Assembly: GCA_964427915.1 (NCBI GenBank)
Contig: CAYRWA010000001.1
Span: 62,001-126,000 of the forward strand
DNA from: JAGLCW01 sp964427915
GTDB lineage: Bacteria; Caldisericota; Caldisericia; UBA6126
DNA length: 64,000 nt
Direction: 5' to 3'
The notes below the pieces were generated by a model. It saw only the letters and a program-made list of their open reading frames with translations. It had not been told where the DNA came from and made no database searches. Position 1 is the stretch's first letter. The number at the start of each line of letters is the position of its first letter. The position numbers were made by a program, and so were the translations under genes. Shown here one piece after another: positions 17,663-25,622 of the stretch.

Positions 17663-18322
17663 ATGATTACATTAAGAGATGTACAGGCAGTAAAAGATAT
17701 CCAGGAACTGATACAAAAAGCAGATGAATACCTAGGAGCATTGGGTTTTACAGACCACGGTATCAATCACATTGAAATGGTTACAAGAAGAGCCCTAATG
17801 ATAGCTGACAAATTGTCTTTTACAGACGATGAAAAAGAACTAGTTGGCATTTCAGCCTATATGCACGATATCGGGAATGTTACCGGACGACATAATCATT
17901 CTATGGCTGGGTCTATCATGGCGTTTCAATTGCTACGTGAATTAAACATGGACATTACACATATCAGCAAAATAATGACAGCGATAGCGAATCATGACGA
18001 AAGCAACAGTGAAATTACTGATAACATTTCTGCTGTTCTCATTATTGCAGATAAATCGGATGTACGCCAGAGCCGAGTAAGAGAAAAAAATCGAACCAAA
18101 TTTGATATTCATGACCGGGTAAACTATGCTGTCCAGAACTCCTCACTCATTGTGATTAATGGGAACAAAGAAATCTGGTTAAATCTTGAAATTGACACTT
18201 CTCTTTCTCCAATGATGGACTATTTTGAAATTTTTCTAAGTCGCATGCTCCTTTCAAAAAGAGCAGCAGCAAAGTTAGGATACAATTTTCACCTGAAAAT
18301 CAACAGCAGTATTCTTGCATAA
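17663..18322 (+). CDS. HD-domain phosphohydrolase-like protein
   Basis: The 219-residue protein has an HD metal-dependent phosphohydrolase domain. GINHIEMVTRR supplies the first His (about 36), YMHDIGNVTGRHNHSMAG the HD pair (about 71-72) and following His, IANHDESN (about 113) a further His, and LIIADKSDVRQS the distal Asp. The order H...HD...H...D is complete, so it is likely catalytic, acting on a nucleotide or other phosphate. It lies three bases after tgt and overlaps the region before fabD by a few bases. The C-terminal 60 residues are unrecognised. The substrate is unknown. Confidence 0.8.
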   Translation: MITLRDVQAVKDIQELIQKADEYLGALGFTDHGINHIEMVTRRALMIADKLSFTDDEKELVGISAYMHDIGNVTGRHNHSMAGSIMAFQLLRELNMDITHISKIMTAIANHDESNSEITDNISAVLIIADKSDVRQSRVREKNRTKFDIHDRVNYAVQNSSLIVINGNKEIWLNLEIDTSLSPMMDYFEIFLSRMLLSKRAAAKLGYNFHLKINSSILA

Positions 18323-18332
18323 GGAGATTTTT

Positions 18333-19211
18333 ATGAAACATATCAGCTACTTATTCCCTGGCCAAGGTTCTCAATATATTGGAATGATGGATAAAGTACC
18401 CAAATCATCTATTGCACAATCCTATTTGCAAGTTTTTACCAAAGAATTTGGGAAATCCATTGAATCGTTTACAGAAGAAGAAATCAAACTCACACAATTC
18501 ACTCAACCAATTCTATATACGATTAGCGCATGCTATCTTCGCTGGATACAAGAAAGGGAAAATCCACCTTCCTTTTTAGCTGGGCACAGTTTAGGAGAGA
18601 TCTCTGCGTTGTTTGCTGCAGGTGTACTGTCTTTTGAAGAAGGACTGGCCCTTACAAAATATCGGGGCAAATTAATGGAAGAAGTCACACAAGATACTCC
18701 AGGAGGAATGTGTGCCGTCATAGGATTACCGATCCATGAAGTGAAGGCATTGTGTGAGAAACTACAACCTTTAGGTGTAGCAGAAGCTGTGAATATCAAT
18801 GCAGAAAAACAGATTGTTATTTCTGGCTCAAAGCTGGCCATGGAAAAAGCTCCTGCACTTGCAAAAGAAATGGGTGCTCGGATGTGTATTCCTTTACAAG
18901 TATCAGCGCCTTTTCACTCATCGCTAATGAAACCCATTGAGAGAAAATTTTCTGTATTTCTTCAAGACTATTGCTTCAAAGATGCAACAATTCCTATCCT
19001 TCAAAATGTCGATGCGCAACCTCATCAATGTGCAAAAATGCTGAAATACAACCTGATTCAACAATTGTCTCATCCAGTTCTTTGGAAAAATTCTCTAGAC
19101 GAAATGATAGCAAGAGGGGTCACAGAAGCATTTGAAATTGGTCCTAAAAATGTTTTATCAGGACTTTGTAGAGGAACTAAAATCAAATGCGTACCCATTG
19201 AAACACTTTAG
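18333..19211 (+). CDS. fabD: Malonyl CoA-acyl carrier protein transacylase
   Basis: FabD loads malonyl groups onto acyl carrier protein for fatty acid synthesis. The protein opens ISYLFPGQGSQYIGM, the family hallmark. The nucleophile serine is in LAGHSLGEISAL near residue 87. The catalytic His is in VSAPFHSSLM near 196. Length 292 is normal. The start is ATG 18333, preceded by AAGGAG at 18321-18326; the upstream in-frame start would run back into the HD gene. No other fab gene is adjacent, which is unusual since fabD often sits with fabH, fabG and acpP. Confidence 0.94.
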   Translation: MKHISYLFPGQGSQYIGMMDKVPKSSIAQSYLQVFTKEFGKSIESFTEEEIKLTQFTQPILYTISACYLRWIQERENPPSFLAGHSLGEISALFAAGVLSFEEGLALTKYRGKLMEEVTQDTPGGMCAVIGLPIHEVKALCEKLQPLGVAEAVNINAEKQIVISGSKLAMEKAPALAKEMGARMCIPLQVSAPFHSSLMKPIERKFSVFLQDYCFKDATIPILQNVDAQPHQCAKMLKYNLIQQLSHPVLWKNSLDEMIARGVTEAFEIGPKNVLSGLCRGTKIKCVPIETL

Positions 19212-19235
19212 AAAAATGAACAAACCATCTACATT

Positions 19236-19583
19236 TTAAGGCACTAAACTATAGACCCAAAAAGCAAAAATACCAATGATTACGATATTCACAATAGCCC
19301 CCACACGGCCTTTTAAAAGTGTTCTTACCCCATAGAGAATAAGAATGACCGCAATGAAAATGAATATTTTTATTTGTCCTAGAGTATTTCCAACATATAG
19401 CTCATAGGGCCATAGATAGTGGATTAAAAGCATGACTCCACAAAAGATTAGAAAAACGCCCCAAAAAATACCTTCTGGAAACGTATTGGTAAAAAATCGA
19501 ATACACTCTGTTATGAAAAAGGTTACAATCCATAAAACAAAAATCCATATCCATATTGACACACCTAGTATTGACATGTTCAC
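19236..19583 (-). CDS. Four-helix membrane protein following the PspC genes (LiaF-like membrane part?)
   Basis: A 115-residue hydrophobic protein with about four transmembrane helices and short loops. Its organisation (two helix pairs, GIFWGVFLIFCGVMLLIHYLW) resembles the small membrane domains often encoded next to PspC or LiaF envelope-stress proteins, but there is no decisive motif. It is the last gene of the clpB-pspC-pspC run, three bases after the preceding gene. Its role in envelope stress is inferred from position only. Confidence 0.6.
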   Translation of the reverse strand: MNMSILGVSIWIWIFVLWIVTFFITECIRFFTNTFPEGIFWGVFLIFCGVMLLIHYLWPYELYVGNTLGQIKIFIFIAVILILYGVRTLLKGRVGAIVNIVIIGIFAFWVYSLVP

Positions 19584-19586
19584 CCC

Positions 19587-19901
19587 CTATGAATGATCTG
19601 GTTCTTCTGTAGAAATTTCACGAGCTTTTCCTTGAATTTCATTTTCTGCATGAGAGGATCCTTTTTGTTTTGTTTGCATTGGTGGATCAATGGTAGTTGA
19701 TATCGGTATGGAAACAATTCCCATTACATAAAAAAAGAAAAGGAGAAAGAACCCGGAAAATCGTAAGAAGTATCCTGATGCAATAATGATTAACACAAAA
19801 ACAAAACGAAGAAGAAAAGACGGGATATGCAAATACTCAGCAAACCCACCAATAATCCCTGCGAAAACTCGATCATTTCGAGACCGATACAATGTTTTCA
19901 T
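19587..19901 (-). CDS. PspC-domain membrane protein (second copy)
   Basis: The 104-residue protein begins KTLYRSRNDRVFAGIIGGFAEYLHI, the typical PspC opening, in which a cytoplasmic R-S-x-x-D-x-x-x-x-G-V-x-G-G segment precedes membrane helices. PspC proteins sense membrane damage or bind phage-shock regulators. Two hydrophobic helices (about 30-75) follow, and then a polar, charged tail rich in Glu, Lys and His. It lies six bases after the first PspC gene and is probably a tandem duplicate of it that diverged in its tail. Confidence 0.85.
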   Translation of the reverse strand: MKTLYRSRNDRVFAGIIGGFAEYLHIPSFLLRFVFVLIIIASGYFLRFSGFFLLFFFYVMGIVSIPISTTIDPPMQTKQKGSSHAENEIQGKAREISTEEPDHS

Positions 19902-19907
19902 AAGAGG

Positions 19908-20141
19908 TTATTGAAAGAATGGATCATGGTCATCTTCGAAACCAATAGGTTTTTTTGGAATAATAATCCACGCCACAAGGTAGGCAACAATGAGTATCCC
20001 ATTTGTAAAAAGAGCCAAGATAACCAATAAAACACGCAGCAACGATGTATCTAGGGTCCATTGAAAATACTCAGCAATGCCAGAAACCACCCCGCCAAAA
20101 ACTGCATTATCTCTACATCGATATAGTTTGTTTTTCATCAT
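19908..20141 (-). CDS. PspC-domain membrane protein (first copy)
   Basis: The 77-residue protein starts MMKNKLYRCRDNAVFGGVVSG, a PspC opening, followed by AEYFQWTLDTSLLRVLLVILALF, a second hydrophobic helix and the ending IIPKKP typical of PspC. The start is fixed by AAAGGAG (20147-20153 on the plus strand coordinates) just before ATG 20141. The start lies within the 3' end of clpB (28-base overlap), so its translation is probably coupled to clpB. Longer in-frame starts lie further inside clpB and lack a ribosome binding site. Confidence 0.87.
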   Translation of the reverse strand: MMKNKLYRCRDNAVFGGVVSGIAEYFQWTLDTSLLRVLLVILALFTNGILIVAYLVAWIIIPKKPIGFEDDHDPFFQ

Positions 20142-22746
20142 TTGACTCCTTTGAATCATTTTTGGTTGTTTTGGAAAAGGTAAACATATTTTTCTTATAA
20201 TCAACAAGAACCGTATCAAATGGTACAATTTCACGGGTTAATATTTGCAGAGAAAGAGGATTGGCGATTTCATTTTGAATCACTCTTTTCAAAGGTCTTG
20301 CTCCAAATACTGGATCGTATCCTTTGTCAGCAATTTGCTGAATAGCTTCCTCGCTAAAATGAATGTCAATGTTCTGGTTTGCTATTCTTTTTTGAATAAT
20401 GCCAAGTTGAATTTTCACAATGTCATGGATCTGCTCTTTTTCAAGTCGGTGGAAAAGAATAATTTCATCAATACGGTTAAGAAACTCAGGTCGAAATTTC
20501 TCGCGCAACAGTTTCATGGTATTCGATTTCATTTCTTCATGAGACAATTCCACGTTTTGTAAGTATTGACTCCCTACATTCGAAGTCATAATAATGACGG
20601 TGTTTTTAAAATCAACAGTTCGACCTTGCCCATCGGTAAGTCTTCCATCATCTAAAACTTGTAGAAGTGTATTGAAAACATCCACATGAGCTTTTTCAAT
20701 TTCATCAAGAAGTATGACACAATAGGGACGTCTACGGACCGTTTCGGTTAGTTGACCTCCTTCTTCATATCCAACATATCCGGGAGGTGCTCCAATTAAA
20801 CGAGAGACGGAATACTTCTCCATGTACTCGCTCATATCGATTCGTATCATGGCTTGATCGTCATCAAATAAAAACAATGCCAACGATTTTGCTAGTTCTG
20901 TTTTTCCTACCCCTGTAGGACCAAGGAACATAAAAGAGCCAATGGGCTTGTTTGGGTCTGACAGTCCACTTCGAGATCTTCGCACTGCATTGGCGACTGC
21001 ATGAATTGCTTGATCTTGCCCGATAACACGTTCATGCAATCTTGATTCCATTTTCACTAGTTTTTCTGTTTCAGCTTCTACCAGTTTGGAAACAGGAATG
21101 CCTGTCCAATGAGAAACAACTCCTGCAATGTCATTGTCAGTCACTTGTTCTACAACCATTCTTTTGTCATCTGGTATTTGTTCTAATTTATCGCTGTACT
21201 TTTTCAATTCTTCTTCTTTTTGCAATATCTTTCCATATTTAAGCTCCGCTGCGCGATCCCAATCTCCACTCATTTCAGCTTGTTTTTCTTCATTTTTCAT
21301 TCGATCAATGTCGCCCTTGCACTCTCGTATATGGTTCAGAATTTCTTTTTCTGATTCCCAGCGTACACGTAATGCATCCGCTTTCTGTTTTAATTCCCGA
21401 TAGTGTTCTTCAATGACTGCAATCCGCTTTTTCGATTCTCTATCTTTGTCTTTTGCCAAAGCTTTTTTCTCAATTTCACATTGTCGAATTTTTCGATCAA
21501 TTTCATCCAATTCAATAGGAGAACTATCAATTTCCATGCGAAGTCTTGATGCGGCCTCATCAATTAAATCAATGGCCTTGTCGGGCAAAAATCGATCTGT
21601 TATATACCGGTCTGATAATTCTGCTGCAGCAATAATGGCAGAATCTCGAATTTTTACTCCATGATGGACTTCATAGCGTTCCTTAAGTCCTCGTAAAATG
21701 GCAATTGTGTCTTTGACACTTGGCTCACCGACATAAACAGGCTGAAAACGTCTTTCGAGAGCGGCATCTTTTTCAATTTTCTTTCGATATTCATGTAAAG
21801 TGGTTGCTCCAATTGCTCGTAATTCTCCTCTTGCCAGAGAAGGCTTCAACAAATTGGCAGCATCCATGGATCCCTCAGCATTGCCAGCTCCAACAAGAGT
21901 GTGAAGTTCGTCAATAAACAAGATAACTTGCCCCTGAGAAGAAACAACTTCTTTCAAAACGGCTTTCAATCGTTCTTCGAATTCACCTCTATATTTCGCA
22001 CCAGCTACCAATAAACCTAAGTCCAGAGAAACAACTTTTTTATTCTTTAATCCTTCAGGAACATCACCATCGGATATTCTACTGGCCAAGCCCTCTACAA
22101 TAGCTGTTTTGCCAACACCGGGCTCTCCAATCAAAACAGGATTGTTTTTTGTTCTTCGGGACAGAACTTGAATCGTACGGCGGATTTCTTCATCTCGTCC
22201 GATAACAGGATCTAGTTTTCCAGTACGGGCCAATTCTGTTAGGTCTTTACCATATCTCTGAAGAGATTGGTATTGATTCTCGGGGGACTGATTTGTCACT
22301 CGATGGGAACCCCGCAATTCTTTTACAATAGATAAAACCTGTGATTTATCTATACCTTGGGAGCGGAAATACTCCCCAATGGGTAGGTTGGATAAAGATA
22401 ACAAAGACAAAAGAACATGTTCTGTTGAAACATATTCGTCATGCAAAGATCGACTCTCTGTTTGAGCTTGTTCTAAAACTTGTTTCGTAGCATCCGATAT
22501 ATAAACTTGGGTGCTACTAGAAACAGTAGGAAAGGACTGAATCGTTTTTTCTAAAGTCTCCGATAAGGATGCCAGAGACAATCCAAGTTTGGATAAAATG
22601 GCAGGAACCAGAGAATCGCTTTGTTGTATCAAAGCAAGTAAAAGGTGTTCTGGCTCAATTTGCTGATTTGTATGGGAAACAGCTTTATTTTGTGCAGCCA
22701 CAATGGCTTGCTGAAGTTTTATTGTGAAAGCATCCATAGAAAACAT
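20113..22746 (-). CDS. clpB: Chaperone protein ClpB
   Basis: ClpB is the hexameric disaggregase that works with DnaK on heat-damaged protein. The 877-residue protein has two N-terminal Clp repeats (residues about 1-150) and the first AAA domain with GEPGVGKTAIVEGL near 207. It has the long coiled-coil M-domain (about 405-525) that distinguishes ClpB from ClpC, and the second AAA domain with GPTGVGKTELAKSL near 610. The loop before the last helices lacks a ClpP-binding GF tripeptide, so it should not feed ClpP. The start ATG 22746 follows GGAGG. Downstream it overlaps a PspC gene. Confidence 0.96.
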   Translation of the reverse strand: MFSMDAFTIKLQQAIVAAQNKAVSHTNQQIEPEHLLLALIQQSDSLVPAILSKLGLSLASLSETLEKTIQSFPTVSSSTQVYISDATKQVLEQAQTESRSLHDEYVSTEHVLLSLLSLSNLPIGEYFRSQGIDKSQVLSIVKELRGSHRVTNQSPENQYQSLQRYGKDLTELARTGKLDPVIGRDEEIRRTIQVLSRRTKNNPVLIGEPGVGKTAIVEGLASRISDGDVPEGLKNKKVVSLDLGLLVAGAKYRGEFEERLKAVLKEVVSSQGQVILFIDELHTLVGAGNAEGSMDAANLLKPSLARGELRAIGATTLHEYRKKIEKDAALERRFQPVYVGEPSVKDTIAILRGLKERYEVHHGVKIRDSAIIAAAELSDRYITDRFLPDKAIDLIDEAASRLRMEIDSSPIELDEIDRKIRQCEIEKKALAKDKDRESKKRIAVIEEHYRELKQKADALRVRWESEKEILNHIRECKGDIDRMKNEEKQAEMSGDWDRAAELKYGKILQKEEELKKYSDKLEQIPDDKRMVVEQVTDNDIAGVVSHWTGIPVSKLVEAETEKLVKMESRLHERVIGQDQAIHAVANAVRRSRSGLSDPNKPIGSFMFLGPTGVGKTELAKSLALFLFDDDQAMIRIDMSEYMEKYSVSRLIGAPPGYVGYEEGGQLTETVRRRPYCVILLDEIEKAHVDVFNTLLQVLDDGRLTDGQGRTVDFKNTVIIMTSNVGSQYLQNVELSHEEMKSNTMKLLREKFRPEFLNRIDEIILFHRLEKEQIHDIVKIQLGIIQKRIANQNIDIHFSEEAIQQIADKGYDPVFGARPLKRVIQNEIANPLSLQILTREIVPFDTVLVDYKKNMFTFSKTTKNDSKESNDEKQTISM

Positions 22747-22766
22747 TTATAAGTTCCTCCTTCATC

Positions 22767-22801
22767 ATTCTTTTCAAAGTATACTAGTAAAAGAAAAGAA
22801 T
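22767..22801. promoter_or_regulatory. Inverted repeat overlapping the putative clpB promoter
   Basis: Arms ATTCTTTTC (22767-22775) and GAAAAGAAT (22793-22801) are perfect 9-base inverted repeats with a 17-base spacer. Between them, read on the minus strand, lies TATACT, a likely -10 for clpB. A further odd palindrome GTAGTAACTAC is at 22802-22812. This could be an operator for a heat-shock regulator, but it is not the CIRCE sequence. Confidence 0.4.
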
Positions 22802-22836
22802 GTAGTAACTACTATAAATATTCCCTATTGGACGCT

Positions 22837-23496
22837 TTATTTGCTTGCTTTTTTGAATTTTTCCCAATCCTGATCAAATGTTTGAATTCCTTTTTCTGTT
22901 AAAGGATGATGTATCATTTTTTCAATCACAGATAGGGGTATCGTTGCAATATGTGCTCCCGCTTGGGCAGCTTGCGTCACGTGAAGAGGATGCCGAATAC
23001 TAGCAGCAATGACTTCCGTATCGTATTCATAATAGTCGAGACAATCTACTAAATCCTCTACAAGCTGCATACCATCATGTCCTGTATCGTCAATGCGTCC
23101 AATAAAGGGAGAGACATACTGTGCTCCAACTTTTGCTGCTAAAAGACCCTGGTTCACAGAAAAAATGAGGGTGCAATTGCAGGGGATACCCTCTTCAGAC
23201 AAAATCCTCATAGCCTTCAGGCCTTCGTGGCACATAGGAATCTTGATGACGATATAGTCTGGGTTCATAGCAAACCATTTGCGAGCTTCTTTGGACATTT
23301 CTTCTGCTGTTTTCCCGACAACTTCGACGCTAACAGGACCTTGAACAAGATCAACAATAGACATAACAATGTCTTGCGAAGATTTGCCCATTTCTTTGCT
23401 CATCAAGGTAGGATTTGTTGTAACTCCATCTACAATACCCAATTCATAAGCTTTTCGGATATCGTCAATGTTGGCAGTGTCGACAAATATTTTCAT
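22837..23496 (-). CDS. Transaldolase, small (TalC/fructose-6-phosphate aldolase) type
   Basis: A 219-residue member of the small transaldolase family. It begins MKIFVDTANIDDIRKAYELG and has the Schiff-base lysine in IVIKIPMCHEGLKA near residue 86. It also has GVTTNPTLMSK, NCTLIFSVNQGLLAAKVGA and SPFIGRIDD. Members act either as transaldolase in the non-oxidative pentose phosphate pathway or as fructose-6-phosphate aldolase; the two are not separable by eye. With rpe next door, a pentose phosphate role is likely. The start at 23496 follows GGAGG. The gene overlaps thiN by 32 bases. Confidence 0.9.
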   Translation of the reverse strand: MKIFVDTANIDDIRKAYELGIVDGVTTNPTLMSKEMGKSSQDIVMSIVDLVQGPVSVEVVGKTAEEMSKEARKWFAMNPDYIVIKIPMCHEGLKAMRILSEEGIPCNCTLIFSVNQGLLAAKVGAQYVSPFIGRIDDTGHDGMQLVEDLVDCLDYYEYDTEVIAASIRHPLHVTQAAQAGAHIATIPLSVIEKMIHHPLTEKGIQTFDQDWEKFKKASK

Positions 23497-24157
23497 TCTT
23501 TCCTCCATTAACCAGTATAATTGCTAAAATTCCTTGCATATGTAGTATAGTAAATTTTTTTCCGATTGGAATATTGCTAAGTCCGCGACTCGTATTCTGA
23601 AACAATGATTCTCCCCGAAGAGGATATAGCAATTGTTCTGTCGTAACTCCTTCTACACTTTCCGTCAACGGATAAAGGGTAACGCTTTTGTAGGATTGAT
23701 TCTGAATTTCAATGGGCTTGGACCCATTGGATATGATAATTGTTTCCGTATCCCCCACAAAGGTAACAAAAAACCCCTCAATAGATAGCTGTTTAGCTAC
23801 AGAAAGGTTGGTTAAAAAATGATCGGTTCTCCCCCCTATCATATTTATTAAAACAACTGGGATGGTCGAATCAAAGTGAGAAGTAATATACCGAGAACCG
23901 AGTTCAAAATCAGACTCATCTTTTTCTGGTGGATAGACTAATTTTGGGATATTGGATGTTTCTAACCATTGTCGATGGATAGAAGACAGTGAATCACAAT
24001 CACCTATAAAAATGTCAGGATACATACGATTGGGGATTGCCCAGTTCAATCCTCCATCCAAAGCAATTACAAAGTCTTTCTCAAGATCCAGTTGGAGTTG
24101 GGATCGTAGATAGCTCTCTGGACCAGCCCCAATACAGAGTATCCTTTGAGGATTCAT
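23465..24157 (-). CDS. thiN: Thiamine pyrophosphokinase
   Basis: ThiN transfers pyrophosphate from ATP to thiamine. The 230-residue protein shows ALDGGLNWA, the metal-binding FIGDCDSLSS near residue 52, YPPEKDESDFELG near 76 and the MIGGRTDHFLTNL motif near 106. These are the conserved residues of the family. The last dozen residues (after ILVNGG) run into the transaldolase start and may not be functional. It overlaps rpe by four bases. The pair rpe-thiN is standard in Firmicutes, where it follows the prkC-rsgA genes. Confidence 0.9.
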   Translation of the reverse strand: MNPQRILCIGAGPESYLRSQLQLDLEKDFVIALDGGLNWAIPNRMYPDIFIGDCDSLSSIHRQWLETSNIPKLVYPPEKDESDFELGSRYITSHFDSTIPVVLINMIGGRTDHFLTNLSVAKQLSIEGFFVTFVGDTETIIISNGSKPIEIQNQSYKSVTLYPLTESVEGVTTEQLLYPLRGESLFQNTSRGLSNIPIGKKFTILHMQGILAIILVNGGKNENICRHCQH

Positions 24158-24810
24158 GAGAGTTCAGATAAACGTTGAAAAACCTCGGAAGGATGTGGAT
24201 GATGCACCAAATAACTACCCATTACAATCATATCTACATTCAGCTTTTGTAGCTGTTTTGCCTCTTCGAGCTGAATACCCCCATCGACTTGGATACGAAA
24301 TGAACAACTCATGCGAGCTCGCAAGTTTTGCAATGCCTCAATCTTGGAATACGTTTCTTTTCGAAATTGTTGGCCTCCAAAACCGGGTTCAACACTCATC
24401 AATAAAACAAACGACAAAGACGAAAGATAAGGTTTGAGTGTATCAATGCTAGTTTCTGGAGAAATTGCTAAACCAGGTTGAATACCCTTTTTTTTACAAG
24501 ATTGTATCCAAGAATCCACCAAAGAAATAGATTCATTATGAAACGAAAACCACAAAGGAGATGTATCTAAAAACGAGCTAGCTACATTTTGTAGAGCTTT
24601 TTCGGTTGTCATGAAATGAACATCCAGAGGAATAGAAGGGTATTCCTCTTTGATGGATTGTACCCACATTGCATTGAGGGCGAGATTGGGAACAAAGTTT
24701 CCATCCATCACATCAATGTGCCAGTAATCAATACCAGCCTTAGAAAGTGATTGTAGAACATTGTTTGCCCTAAACAAAGGCAACGATAGAAGTGATGCTC
24801 CTACCAACAT
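24154..24810 (-). CDS. rpe: Ribulose-phosphate 3-epimerase
   Basis: Rpe interconverts ribulose-5-phosphate and xylulose-5-phosphate. The 218-residue barrel has the metal ligands His and Asp in YWHIDVMDGNFVPNLALN (about 30-47), His in LDVHFMTTE (about 65) and Asp in IQVDGGIQ (about 175). The phosphate loop is SVEPGFGGQQF. The N-terminal SILSAD-type motif is replaced by SLLSLPLF, a mild divergence. A related sugar-phosphate epimerase activity cannot be excluded. The gene lies between a PASTA lipoprotein gene and thiN. Confidence 0.9.
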   Translation of the reverse strand: MLVGASLLSLPLFRANNVLQSLSKAGIDYWHIDVMDGNFVPNLALNAMWVQSIKEEYPSIPLDVHFMTTEKALQNVASSFLDTSPLWFSFHNESISLVDSWIQSCKKKGIQPGLAISPETSIDTLKPYLSSLSFVLLMSVEPGFGGQQFRKETYSKIEALQNLRARMSCSFRIQVDGGIQLEEAKQLQKLNVDMIVMGSYLVHHPHPSEVFQRLSELS

Positions 24811-24815
24811 AGTAC

Positions 24816-25622
24816 TTACTCCGATCCTACCGATTTTTGAATAAGTTCTTCATTCACCACAACATTGATAGAGGAGTTTTTTTCTGCAGGCGAGCCAGGT
24901 ATTGGTTCTTGAATATATACTACTCCTCGCGAAAATGCAGTACTAGGTTTAAATGTAATGGTACCAATTGTATACCCGCTGTGGGCTATAATATACTTCG
25001 CATCCTCCAGATGGGAGTCAAGTAGATTGGGAACACGAGGCAATGAAGGAAGATAGACAGTAAGAGTTATTCCTTGTCCAGGTTTCATTTCAGTTCCAGG
25101 TGATGGAGTCTGGGACAAAATGTGCCCCAACGAAACAGTTGGGGCCATATTGCTGAGAAGCGCAGAGACACTTTCAGTATCATCAGCACTCTCGGTATTT
25201 TCATTTTGTTCATCGGTTTGGTCAGAAGCATGAAAAGATTCTACTTCATGAATCTCACGAACAAAAAGGTTTTCATTGTGAACCATCTCCATCGCTTCCC
25301 CGTAGGTTTTTCCAACAAAATCAGGACACAGGATAACCGGGCTCCCTCTGCTAATTTTTACAGAAACAGATCGCCCGTATTTCACTTCAGTAGAAGGAAA
25401 GGGAACTTGAGTTAGAATGATATCTTGTGGTACCGACGAGGAGTAGGTGGAGTCTTTCACTTTCAAAACCAGGCCCAACTCTTCAATGATCTCTTCTGCT
25501 TTATGGAGTTCAATTCCGCGAAGATCGGGCACTTTAACAAGCTGGTTTGAGCTACAGCCTGAGAATCCAGCTAACAAAACGCATATAAAAACAGCAATAA
25601 AGCAGTGTTTCCAGTTACCCAT
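24816..25622 (-). CDS. PASTA-domain lipoprotein
   Basis: The 268-residue protein starts with a lipoprotein signal (LLAGFSGC, Cys23 acylated). Three PASTA repeats follow: about 28-95 (VPDLRGIELHKAEEIIEELG), about 97-190 interrupted by an acidic Asp/Glu/Ser-rich insertion near 130-150, and about 194-262 (VPNLLDSHLEDAKYIIAHSG). PASTA domains bind peptidoglycan or muropeptides and are usually the outer part of a Ser/Thr kinase or a PBP. Here there is no kinase. The start overlaps the kbl stop by eight bases (ATGGGTAA). Rpe and thiN follow, which normally lie beside the PASTA kinase gene. Confidence 0.88.
   Translation of the reverse strand: MGNWKHCFIAVFICVLLAGFSGCSSNQLVKVPDLRGIELHKAEEIIEELGLVLKVKDSTYSSSVPQDIILTQVPFPSTEVKYGRSVSVKISRGSPVILCPDFVGKTYGEAMEMVHNENLFVREIHEVESFHASDQTDEQNENTESADDTESVSALLSNMAPTVSLGHILSQTPSPGTEMKPGQGITLTVYLPSLPRVPNLLDSHLEDAKYIIAHSGYTIGTITFKPSTAFSRGVVYIQEPIPGSPAEKNSSINVVVNEELIQKSVGSE

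Noticed and set aside
22767..22801. CIRCE heat-shock operator
   Set aside because: The arms are ATTCTTTTC/GAAAAGAAT with a 17-base spacer, not the TTAGCACTC-N9-GAGTGCTAA element.
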